A stretch of DNA of 13,059 nt from an uncultured Coriobacteriaceae bacterium (GTDB taxonomy: Bacteria > Actinomycetota > Coriobacteriia > Coriobacteriales > Atopobiaceae). Of this stretch, positions 1 to 6,576 are shown piece after piece (within the stretch, counting starts at the first letter, position 1; each line of letters begins with the position of its first letter). The stretch spans positions 1 to 13,059 of the forward strand of contig CACXFF010000283.1 of assembly GCA_902766805.1 (NCBI GenBank). The letters run 5' to 3'. Both the position numbers and the translations under genes were made by a program. Under the pieces are notes generated by a model. The model was not told where the DNA came from, did no database searches, and saw nothing but the letters and a program-made list of their open reading frames with translations.

Positions 1-366
1 CATGACGCGCACCACGCGCGCGCCAGGCAGTGCCGCCTCGAGCGTGGCCAGCGGCACGCCCGCGGCGATGGAGATCACGAGCTTGCCTGCGAGCGCCGGC
101 GCCAGCTCGGCCATGACCGCAGCGATGACCTGAGGCTTGACCGCAAGCAACACCGCGTCCACAGAGGACTGCGCGAGCGAGAGAGCGCTGTCGCAGGCCC
201 GCACGCCCGCTTCCCGCTCGAGCTCGGCCAGCTTGGCCGCGTCTTGGTCCGCAGCGCAGAGCTGGGAGGCGTCAACGGCGCCCGAAGCCACCAAACCGCG
301 CGCGATCGCGCCGCCCATGGCTCCGACGCCCACGATGCCCAGCCGCAACTGGTCAAAAGTCGCCAT
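1..366 (-). CDS. proC: Pyrroline-5-carboxylate reductase, N-terminal part (cut by window edge)
   Basis: ProC reduces 1-pyrroline-5-carboxylate to L-proline with NAD(P)H, the last step of proline synthesis in the cytoplasm. Only the first 122 codons are in the window and the frame stays open to base 1. The translation begins MATFDQLRLGIVGVGAMGGA, a Rossmann dinucleotide-binding fold with the GxGxMG glycine loop near residues 12-18. It continues with the family landmarks AVKPQ (about residue 75), SIAAG (about 97-101) and RVM at the edge, where the family normally reads RVMPN. The ATG lies 2 bases after the sepF TAG (TAGCCATGG), so the two are almost certainly cotranscribed and translationally coupled; a GAGG lies about 9 bases upstream. 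The family is about 270 residues, so roughly half is missing. Pairing with yggS and sepF is a known arrangement in several phyla. Confidence 0.95.
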   Translation of the reverse strand, partial: MATFDQLRLGIVGVGAMGGAIARGLVASGAVDASQLCAADQDAAKLAELEREAGVRACDSALSLAQSSVDAVLLAVKPQVIAAVMAELAPALAGKLVISIAAGVPLATLEAALPGARVVRVM

Positions 367-368
367 GG

Positions 369-1019
369 CTATCGCCTCGTCAGGACGCCGTCGGCCACCA
401 GCTTGTCCAGCTCGGCCTCGGACAGGCTCATGTTGGCGGGCAGCACGACAAAGACGCGGTCGCCCAGCTCCTCGACGGTGCCGTCCAGGCCACAGGCCAG
501 GCCAAAGCAGAAGTCCAGAATGCGCCTGGCGATGTCGAACTTGGTGTTCTGGAACGCGAGAACGACCGGCTGACCGGTGCGCACGCGGCGGATGACCGAC
601 TGCACGTCCTCGTAGTTGGTGGGCTTGATGACGTAGGGCGGCAGCTGGGCGGTCATCACGCGCGGCTCGGGAGCGTACGAGTCGCCATAGCCGGCCGTCG
701 CGCTGCTGTAGCCCGCCGAAGAGCCGGCGTAGCCCTTGCCGGCCGCCGCGCTGCCGTAGCCGCGGTCATACGGCTCGGCGTCGCGCACGGGTCGCACGGT
801 GCTGGGCTGGGTGCCGCCGTTGCCACCGACGGGACGACCGGTGGAGTGCGAATACACCGAGATAGAGGAAGCTTCGGGACGCGGGGTGTTGCCCAGCAGG
901 CCTGTGCCACGCGGAGCCTCGGGCTCTCCGTCGAACTCGTCGTCGTAGTACTCGTCATCGTCGTAGTAGTCGTCGCCTCCGACGCCCAGACGCTCGCGGA
1001 TGCTATCGAAGATACCCAT
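369..1019 (-). CDS. sepF: Cell division protein SepF (FtsZ membrane anchor)
   Basis: SepF binds the FtsZ C-terminal peptide and tethers Z-ring filaments to the membrane. It is the usual anchor where FtsA is absent, and no ftsA occurs in this window. The 216-residue protein starts MGIFDSIRERLG, a typical membrane-binding amphipathic helix. An acidic Asp/Tyr patch follows (residues 16-30), then a long Gly/Ser/Tyr/Pro-rich linker (31-120), then the conserved DUF552 core at about 122-200, including VVLAFQ, ARRILDF and ACGLDGTVEELGDRVFVVLP. The core reads DFCFG where many homologues read DF.SG. A short acidic/basic extension ends in TRR. I chose the ATG at 1019 because AAGGAAAGG sits 6 bases upstream and the amphipathic helix begins there; an in-frame ATG 10 codons earlier lacks support. 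The gene follows yggS after 72 bases that contain two hairpins and precedes proC by 2 bases. Confidence 0.95.
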   Translation of the reverse strand: MGIFDSIRERLGVGGDDYYDDDEYYDDEFDGEPEAPRGTGLLGNTPRPEASSISVYSHSTGRPVGGNGGTQPSTVRPVRDAEPYDRGYGSAAAGKGYAGSSAGYSSATAGYGDSYAPEPRVMTAQLPPYVIKPTNYEDVQSVIRRVRTGQPVVLAFQNTKFDIARRILDFCFGLACGLDGTVEELGDRVFVVLPANMSLSEAELDKLVADGVLTRR

Positions 1020-1035
1020 GGCTAGCCTTTCCTTT

Positions 1036-1081
1036 GGGTGCGGGCGCACCCCTTGTCCTCCCCGGGCCTTGCTTCCCGGGG
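1036..1081 (-). other. Two tandem hairpins in the yggS-sepF gap
   Basis: The 72-base gap contains two perfect inverted repeats. The first (1060-1081) has 7-bp arms CCCCGGG/CCCGGGG around an 8-base loop. The second (1036-1051) has 6-bp arms GGGTGC/GCACCC around a 4-base loop and abuts the sepF Shine-Dalgarno sequence AAGGAAAGG (1026-1035). Neither is followed by a T-run on the minus strand. They may attenuate transcription, protect a processed 3' end or tune sepF translation; the function is inference. Confidence 0.45.
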
Positions 1082-1091
1082 TCCGTCTCTG

Positions 1092-1826
1092 TCACCCGAG
1101 GAGGTACTCGGGAGAAAACACGATCCTACCCAGTCTAACGAGGGTGGAACCCTCCTCGACCGCGATTTCGAAATCGCCACTCATTCCGCAGGACAGCGTG
1201 GGCAGGCCGCTGTCAGTGGCCGGCGCCAGCTCGTCACGCAGCTCACGCAGCCCGCAGAAGCTACGACGCGCCGCCGTGGCATCCGCTGCCGGCGCCATGG
1301 TCATGAGGCCCTCGACGCGGATCCCGGGGAGCCCGAGCAGCTCATCGAGCGCCTCGCGCATGCCCTGCGGGGTGAAGCCGCTTTTCGTGGCCTCGCCCGA
1401 CACGTTGACCTCCAGCAGTATGGGCACGCAGAGGCCGCGCGCGTCGGCACGCTTGCTCACCGCCGCGGCCAAGTGCAGCGAGGAGATGGAGTGGATGAGC
1501 GCAGGCGCCGCGGCCAGAACCTGGTTGACCTTGTTGGTCTGCAGGTTGCCGATGAGGTCGAAGCGCACGGGCGAGACCTCGGGGTGCGCGGCGAGTCCCG
1601 CAAGCTTGCGCGTGAGCTCCTGCGGACGGTTCTCCGCGAAGACGCGGTAGCCCGCGTGCCAAGCCGCGACCACGCCATCCACGTCCACCGTCTTGGACAC
1701 GGCCGCAAGCGTCACGTCACGCGGGTCACGCGAGGCACGGCGCGCCGCAGACGCGATGCGCTCCACCAGCTCGGCACGGCGCTGGGAGAGAAAAGCTCCG
1801 TAGGCCTGCGCCTGTTCCTCGTCCAC
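1092..1826 (-). CDS. yggS: YggS/YlmE family pyridoxal phosphate homeostasis protein
   Basis: This family (PLPBP, COG0325) binds pyridoxal 5'-phosphate on a TIM-barrel fold related to alanine racemase and buffers cellular PLP; no enzymatic reaction is established. From the chosen start the protein has 244 residues. AVSKT carries the PLP-binding lysine (K45), and the other family blocks follow: FAENRPQE (about 64-71), LIGNLQTNK (92-100), LLEVNVSGE, GLMTMAP, LSCGMSGDF (about 211-219) and VRLGRIVF near the C-terminus. The frame is open to a TTG at 1856, but I prefer the GTG at 1826: a near-perfect Shine-Dalgarno GGGAGGGG lies just upstream of it, and the extra ten residues of the longer form match nothing in the family. 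It follows pgeF after a terminator-like hairpin and precedes sepF, the ylmD-ylmE-ylmF order known from Gram-positive bacteria. Confidence 0.93.
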   Translation of the reverse strand: MDEEQAQAYGAFLSQRRAELVERIASAARRASRDPRDVTLAAVSKTVDVDGVVAAWHAGYRVFAENRPQELTRKLAGLAAHPEVSPVRFDLIGNLQTNKVNQVLAAAPALIHSISSLHLAAAVSKRADARGLCVPILLEVNVSGEATKSGFTPQGMREALDELLGLPGIRVEGLMTMAPAADATAARRSFCGLRELRDELAPATDSGLPTLSCGMSGDFEIAVEEGSTLVRLGRIVFSPEYLLG

Positions 1827-1829
1827 GCT

Positions 1830-1837
1830 CCCCTCCC
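1830..1837 (-). promoter_or_regulatory. Ribosome binding site that sets the yggS start
   Basis: The minus strand reads GGGAGGGG three bases before GTG at 1826. It lies inside the longer frame that opens at TTG 1856, so it argues for the shorter protein. Confidence 0.7.
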
Positions 1838-1865
1838 AACCGCATTGTTCCGTCAAACGACCATC

Positions 1866-1892
1866 AGTTTACCCGATGAAACCCTCAGACAA
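1866..1892 (-). promoter_or_regulatory. Weak candidate promoter for yggS-sepF-proC
   Basis: On the minus strand a TTGTCT (1892-1887) lies 15 bases before TAAACT (1871-1866). The -10 fits the loose actinobacterial TAnnnT pattern but the spacer is short. It sits downstream of the hairpin that follows pgeF, where a new promoter would be expected. A TGAGGGTT octamer (1887-1880), matching the repeat upstream of ftsZ, lies between the two boxes. Confidence 0.25.
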
Positions 1893-1909
1893 GCGACACG
1901 AGCCGCACT

Positions 1910-1944
1910 CCTCGGGCAAAGGAGGCTCTCGTGAGCCCCCGAGG
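1910..1944 (-). terminator. Terminator-like hairpin directly after pgeF
   Basis: Immediately after the pgeF TGA the minus strand can form an 8-bp stem GGGGGCTC/GAGCCTCC (1940-1933 with 1928-1921) with loop ACGA and one G-U pair, followed by TTTG. An alternative nested form pairs CCTCGGG (1944-1938) with CCCGAGG (1916-1910) outside GGCTC/GAGCC. The T-run is only three bases, so termination strength is uncertain. Its position at the end of ftsZ-pgeF supports a transcript end or processing site. Confidence 0.5.
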
Positions 1945-2763
1945 TCACTCCCTGTGTGCGGGCAGCCAGGCCAAGGCGGCATGGCGACCGCACTTGCCAC
2001 CGCTCGCCCGATAGCTGAAGAAGCGCTCGGGGTGCGCCACGGTGGAGATTCTCGGGTCGCAGATCCGCTCCGGCAGGACGCCCACGTCGACCAAGGCCTG
2101 CGCGATGCACGGACCCAAGTCCAGGTGGCGGGGCTTGCCCAGCACCTGCGCCGCCGCGCCAAACTCGGCCACCGCGTCGGCCACCATCTGCGGCGCGACC
2201 TCGTACTCGTCTCCGAGCACGTGCGGCCCAAGGTAGGCGCTGATGTCGCTGACGGCACAACCCGCCTCGCGTGCAAGCGCCACAGCGGCCTTGGCCGCGA
2301 TGCGCAGCATGGTGCCAGCCCTCCCCGAGTGCACCACGGCGAAGCCACCGGGCGCGACGAGGACCACGGGCACGCAGTCGGCGAACATGAGGATGACGGG
2401 CACGCCCGGCGCGGTGCACACCACGGCGTCGGCACCCCGCTCGCAGGCCTCGCGCGCTTGCGCGAGCTCGGCGTCCGAGGAGCCTCGCACCGTGACGATG
2501 GCGTCACCGTGCACCTGCCGGGGATGCACGAGGCTTCCCAGCGCCGACTCGGCGCCGAAGGCCGCGAGCGCACGCCGCAGGTTCTCGGCCACCGCCCGCG
2601 CGTCGTCCCCGCAGCGATCGCCCAAATTGAGCGATGCGTAAACGCCCTCGCTCACACCGCCCGTGCGCTCGGTGAAGGCAAAAGAAACCCCGCCCAGCGA
2701 CTGCTCGTCGCTGAGCAGGGTCACGCCTGCGCTCGTCTTCCTCGTGAGGGAAGGGGTCGCCAT
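1945..2763 (-). CDS. pgeF: Peptidoglycan editing factor PgeF (YfiH/YlmD, DUF152)
   Basis: The family (COG1496, laccase-domain protein) includes E. coli YfiH/PgeF, which removes wrongly incorporated L-Ser from UDP-MurNAc; related proteins show purine nucleoside phosphorylase activity. The 272-residue protein carries the expected metal-site triad: His85 in QVHG, Cys130 in FADCVPV and His145 in VVHSG. ASLNLGD (43-49), LGPHVLGDEYEV (about 178-189) and FFSYRASGGKCGR (about 248-260) complete the family pattern. Two blocks differ from the usual consensus: HSGRAG replaces HAGWRG, and LGPH replaces the common IGPC. The ATG lies 1 base after the ftsZ TAA (TAAGATG), so translation is probably coupled to ftsZ. 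No signal peptide is seen, so it acts in the cytoplasm, as fits editing of a soluble precursor. Confidence 0.93.
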   Translation of the reverse strand: MATPSLTRKTSAGVTLLSDEQSLGGVSFAFTERTGGVSEGVYASLNLGDRCGDDARAVAENLRRALAAFGAESALGSLVHPRQVHGDAIVTVRGSSDAELAQAREACERGADAVVCTAPGVPVILMFADCVPVVLVAPGGFAVVHSGRAGTMLRIAAKAAVALAREAGCAVSDISAYLGPHVLGDEYEVAPQMVADAVAEFGAAAQVLGKPRHLDLGPCIAQALVDVGVLPERICDPRISTVAHPERFFSYRASGGKCGRHAALAWLPAHRE

Positions 2764-2764
2764 C

Positions 2765-3925
<1,161 letters not shown>

Positions 3926-4044
3926 GGTATGTTTCCTTTCTGCGTGTCCGGCCATGCTCTTGCGTGTACGTACCCCTCGTAAGTCCATTGCCGAAGCCCC
4001 GCGTCTGGGACGTCCAGGTGCAAAAACCCTCAACCTCAACCTGA

Positions 4045-4050
4045 ACTATA
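4045..4050 (-). promoter_or_regulatory. Possible -10 box of a proximal ftsZ promoter
   Basis: The minus strand reads TATAGT, five of six bases of the consensus TATAAT, about 120 bases before the ftsZ ATG. No good -35 box lies 16-19 bases upstream, so this would need an activator or is coincidental. Confidence 0.25.
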
Positions 4051-4070
4051 AGGGAGTGCGAAATCGACGC

Positions 4071-4100
4071 ATGATGCCATAAAGCTTTATGCTGCGTCAA
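4071..4100 (-). promoter_or_regulatory. Candidate ftsZ promoter
   Basis: On the minus strand TTGACG (4100-4095, five of six to the -35 consensus) is followed after 18 bases by CATCAT (4076-4071, four of six to TATAAT). Initiation near 4064 would leave a leader of about 140 bases. The spacer contains a perfect 14-base palindrome, which would place a bound repressor or activator within the promoter. The -10 is weak, so this is a candidate only. Confidence 0.35.
4078..4091. promoter_or_regulatory. Perfect 14-base palindrome, possible operator
   Basis: CATAAAGCTTTATG is a perfect inverted repeat with no spacer, AT-rich in a GC-rich region. It lies 152 bases upstream of the ftsZ ATG, between the putative -35 and -10 elements. 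A dimeric regulator site is the natural reading; it could also be chance. No protein is identified. Confidence 0.4.
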
Positions 4101-4122
4101 GTCGTGTGTAGACTTTGTGGAA

Positions 4123-4144
4123 ACACGAGGTAGAAGGCTCGTGT
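4123..4144. repeat. 7-bp inverted repeat in the ftsZ leader
   Basis: ACACGAG (4123-4129) and CTCGTGT (4138-4144) are exact inverted copies around an 8-base loop, just upstream of the candidate -35. There is no GC-rich stem or T-run, so a protein site is as likely as an RNA hairpin. Confidence 0.3.
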
Positions 4145-4172
4145 AGCATGGTTTAAAACCCTCAAGCTACAG

Positions 4173-4204
4173 TTGAGAGTTGAAGGGAACTCCCCAACCC
4201 TCAA
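4173..4204 (-). other. Hairpin built from a TTGAGGGTT repeat
   Basis: In minus-strand RNA, UUGAGGGUUG (4204-4195) pairs with CAACUCUCAA (4182-4173): ten pairs with one G-U, around a 12-base loop that can itself close with GGG/CCC. It lies about 120 bases after the ftsQ stop. No T-run follows directly, so it could be a weak ftsQ terminator, a processing site or part of a switch with the other repeat copies. Confidence 0.4.
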
Positions 4205-4215
4205 GAACCCTCAAG

Positions 4216-4322
4216 TAGGCTCAGGGGGCGTCTGGTAGCGTCCGAGCCCCGTCCGCAAGCGGGCCGCAGCCCCTGGGCGAAGCATCATGCGCAGCCGGTC
4301 CCGCCGACCCTGACGCAGCGCT
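4216..4322. other. GC-rich spacer after ftsQ, no clear feature
   Basis: Between the ftsQ stop and the first TTGAGGGTT repeat the sequence is GC-rich and offers only short stems, such as CCGC/GCGG around AA at about 4252-4261. I see no gene, no convincing terminator with a T-run and no promoter. Confidence 0.5.
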
Positions 4323-5663
4323 CTAGAGCGACGCGATGTAGGACTCGTAGTCGTAGAAGAGCTCACCCGTCTCGTCGTTCACGAACATCGGCTCGCGCTC
4401 CTGCGAAGCCGTGCCCGAGCCAGCGTTGGCACCCGAGTCCGCGCTCGAGCCAGCACCCGAGCCGTCGCTGCCATACGACGCGTCGCTGCCCTGCTGTCCG
4501 GTGCCTGTGCCCGACCCGTTCGCGCCCGATCCGTTCGCGCCCTCCTGTTGGCTGTGGACGGCCCCTTCCTGCTGTGCGGGTGCCGTGGGATCCTCGCTGT
4601 AGCTGATGGGCGTCCCCTCGTGCCCCGAAGGCAAGCCGACCTTGCGGTAGGTAGGCTTGGACGGGAGCCGCACGTTCACGTAGGTCACGTCGTTGGGGTG
4701 CTCGTCGAGGATCGCGCGGGCGACCGCCTCCTTCTCGGAGATGTCCACGGGCGAGCCCAAAGAGACCTCCACGCCGCTGTTCAGCGTGCAGGAAATCGCG
4801 TTCTCGCTGGGAGCGGAGAAGGAGATGATCTGCTTGCGGAAGTCTTCGGAGAGCTCTTGATAGTAGAGCCACACGGCATCCAACACGCCGTCGGTGGCCT
4901 CGGTCCCCGACGTGGGCACCATGGAAACGGGCACGTTCTCGATGAACAGGCAGCCCATCTCCTGGGCTTTCTGATAAGCCACGTCGCGTCCCGAAACGGC
5001 TCCGTTGCTCCCGTCGATCACCAGCGGCTCGATCCAATGGTTGTCGTCGGCAAGCAGCCAGGCACGGTCGCCCGAGCTCATGAGCACCACGGCCCGCGGG
5101 ACGCGTTCGGTGACCTCGATACGCAGGGTGGAGGGGAACTCGCGCACGATCCGCACCGAGCTCACCCATGGGTTGCGCATGAGGTTCTCCGAGATGGAGG
5201 CCTCGTCCACCGTGAACAACGACGTGTCGCTGCTCACTGACGCGAGACGTGCGATGTCGTCCCCCGCGAGATGCTCGGTGTCGGCAGCATGTATGGCAGA
5301 GACCGCGAAGACGCCCTGCTGTATGAGCACTGCCAAGAGCAGCACGACGATCACGCCGAGCAACACGAGCGCGATGAGGGCGGTGACGAGGTGGGAGACG
5401 AACTTGCCGCGCTTGGGGGCGTTCTCACGCTCCGCAGCGCGCTCCACCGCGCGTTCGTCCGCGCGCTCCGCCTCGCGCGCCGCGGCAGCTTCCTCGGCAG
5501 CGTCGCCAGACGCTGGCCCCGGATCTATCTCCGGCAGCACGATCCTACGTGTGGAACCGGTGGCCGACACGTCCCTGAGGTTGGTCCTGTCCGCACGCGC
5601 GTGCGGGCCCGCCCCACCCTCGCCCGGCACGACACGTCCGTGAGGCAGGCGCTCAGAAGCCAA
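4323..5663 (-). CDS. ftsQ: Cell division protein FtsQ/DivIB
   Basis: FtsQ is a bitopic membrane scaffold that links FtsB/FtsL to septal synthases. The 446-residue protein has a charged cytoplasmic N-terminus with an Ala/Glu/Arg stretch likely to be helical (55-80), basic PKRGK before one membrane helix (about 89-115), then an extracytoplasmic POTRA-like domain (about 119-188, with NPWVSSVRIVREFPSTLRI) and the beta domain ending YVNVRLPSKPTYR (328-340). The family usually ends about here. This protein carries another hundred residues: a Gly/Ser/Asn/Gln-rich linker, with a five-codon DNA repeat encoding NGSGA, and then an acidic/aromatic end, GELFYDYESYIASL. I chose TTG 5663 because GAGGTG lies 7 bases upstream and it overlaps the murB end by 11 bases, typical of coupling. 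The identity is firm from position and domain order; the sequence itself diverges. Confidence 0.92.
   Translation of the reverse strand: MASERLPHGRVVPGEGGAGPHARADRTNLRDVSATGSTRRIVLPEIDPGPASGDAAEEAAAAREAERADERAVERAAERENAPKRGKFVSHLVTALIALVLLGVIVVLLLAVLIQQGVFAVSAIHAADTEHLAGDDIARLASVSSDTSLFTVDEASISENLMRNPWVSSVRIVREFPSTLRIEVTERVPRAVVLMSSGDRAWLLADDNHWIEPLVIDGSNGAVSGRDVAYQKAQEMGCLFIENVPVSMVPTSGTEATDGVLDAVWLYYQELSEDFRKQIISFSAPSENAISCTLNSGVEVSLGSPVDISEKEAVARAILDEHPNDVTYVNVRLPSKPTYRKVGLPSGHEGTPISYSEDPTAPAQQEGAVHSQQEGANGSGANGSGTGTGQQGSDASYGSDGSGAGSSADSGANAGSGTASQEREPMFVNDETGELFYDYESYIASL
4516..4542. repeat. 15-base tandem repeat inside the FtsQ linker
   Basis: CCGTTCGCGCCCGAT (4516-4530) is followed at once by CCGTTCGCGCCC (4531-4542). 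On the coding strand the period of five codons gives the NGSGA repeat of the FtsQ C-terminal linker. It is likely to vary in copy number between strains. Confidence 0.6.
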
Positions 5664-6570
5664 GGAACTTCACCTCGGGCTTCAGCTGGATGCCGTAGAG
5701 CTCCTTCACCTTGCGTTGCATCTCGCGCATGATGACGCACACGTCCTCGGCGCTGGCGCCTCCCGTGTTGACGATGAAGTTGGCGTGGACCGGCGAGACC
5801 TTGGCGCCGCCGACCGTGTAGCCCTTCATGCCGGCGTCCTCCAGCAGCTTGCCCACCGACAGGTCGGGCGGGTTGGAGAAGACCGAACCGCAGGACGGCT
5901 GGCCTATCGGCTGTGACGCACGGCGCTTGGACAGGCGCTCGTTCATGTCGCGGCTCACGGTCTCTTTGGTCGAAGGCTTGAGGCGCAGCTTGGCCTCCAG
6001 GATGATTTCCGACCAAGGGATGGACGTGGCGCGGTAGCCCCACTCGATGTCGCTGCCCGCATAGCGGTGCATGCCCTCTCCCGGACGGTAGGTGACGACC
6101 GACTCAACCGTCTTGCCAATCCACTCGCGGCGGCTGCCCGCGTTCATCGCGATCGCGCCACCGACCGTGCCGGGCACGCCCACGCAGTACTCGATGCCCG
6201 ACAGGCCGTGGCCCAAGGCGTCGGTCACGAGCTTGGTGAGCGGCGCGGCCGCGCCGACGGTCACCGCGCCGTTCTCGCCCAGGATGACCCGCGAGAACTC
6301 GCGACCGAGCGTGAGGACGCAGCCGATGTAGCCCTTGTCCGACACGAGGATGTTGGAACCCTTGCCCAGCACGACCCAAGGAACGCCTTGCTGGTCGAGC
6401 ACCTCGATGACGCGCGTGAGCGCTGGGTAGGTGTTGGCACGCACGAACAGGGCGGTAGGGCCGCCGATGCGATACGTGGTGCGGCGAGCCATGCGCTCGT
6501 CCCGCACGATCTCGGCGTCCACGCTGCCTACCAGGGCAGCATAGGCGTTGGCGACAGAGCTGGGTTCCAT
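5653..6570 (-). CDS. murB: UDP-N-acetylenolpyruvoylglucosamine reductase MurB
   Basis: MurB is a cytoplasmic FAD enzyme that reduces UDP-GlcNAc-enolpyruvate to UDP-MurNAc with NADPH, the second committed step of peptidoglycan synthesis. The 305-residue protein has the normal length of the short (type II) form. The FAD-binding part shows TTYRIGGPTALFV (31-43), LGKGSNILVSD (68-78) and VGVPGTVGGAIAMNAG (130-145). Active-site residues are visible: Arg180 in GYRAT, Ser229 in CGSVF, the proton donor, and Glu299 in KPEVKFLG. PVHANFIVN (260-268) is also typical. The ATG lies 6 bases after the murC stop, with GAGGAGG about 11 bases upstream inside the end of murC. The last 11 bases overlap ftsQ. Placement between murC and ftsQ is common in Firmicutes and some Actinobacteria. 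Confidence 0.97.
   Translation of the reverse strand: MEPSSVANAYAALVGSVDAEIVRDERMARRTTYRIGGPTALFVRANTYPALTRVIEVLDQQGVPWVVLGKGSNILVSDKGYIGCVLTLGREFSRVILGENGAVTVGAAAPLTKLVTDALGHGLSGIEYCVGVPGTVGGAIAMNAGSRREWIGKTVESVVTYRPGEGMHRYAGSDIEWGYRATSIPWSEIILEAKLRLKPSTKETVSRDMNERLSKRRASQPIGQPSCGSVFSNPPDLSVGKLLEDAGMKGYTVGGAKVSPVHANFIVNTGGASAEDVCVIMREMQRKVKELYGIQLKPEVKFLGF
5671..5676 (-). promoter_or_regulatory. Ribosome binding site for the ftsQ TTG start
   Basis: The minus strand reads GAGGTG seven bases before TTG 5663, inside the last codons of murB. It is the reason for preferring this rare start. Confidence 0.6.
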
Positions 6571-6576
6571 GCGCGC

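Larger units (their letters stand above)
4025..4214 (-). repeat. Four copies of TTGAGGGTT in the ftsZ leader
   Basis: The 9-mer AACCCTCAA (plus strand; TTGAGGGTT on the transcribed strand) occurs exactly at 4025-4033, 4157-4165, 4196-4204 and 4206-4214. The last three share the decamer AACCCTCAAG. The last two are direct repeats 10 bases apart, about one helical turn. A related octamer occurs upstream of yggS at 1880-1887. Such spacing is typical of binding sites for a protein that docks on one face of DNA. No regulator is identified by the sequence alone. Confidence 0.6.

Noticed and set aside
3926..4039. Upstream in-frame starts for ftsZ
   Set aside because: FtsZ homologues begin close to the ATG at 3925, which has a Shine-Dalgarno sequence; the extra residues are not FtsZ-like.
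4116..4124. DnaA-box-like GTTTCCACA (minus strand)
   Set aside because: It is a single site with two mismatches to TTATCCACA, with no dnaA or dnaN nearby and no cluster of boxes.
4123..4144. Terminator for ftsQ at the ACACGAG inverted repeat
   Set aside because: The stem is only 7 bp, moderate in GC, with no T-run, and it lies about 180 bases past the ftsQ stop.
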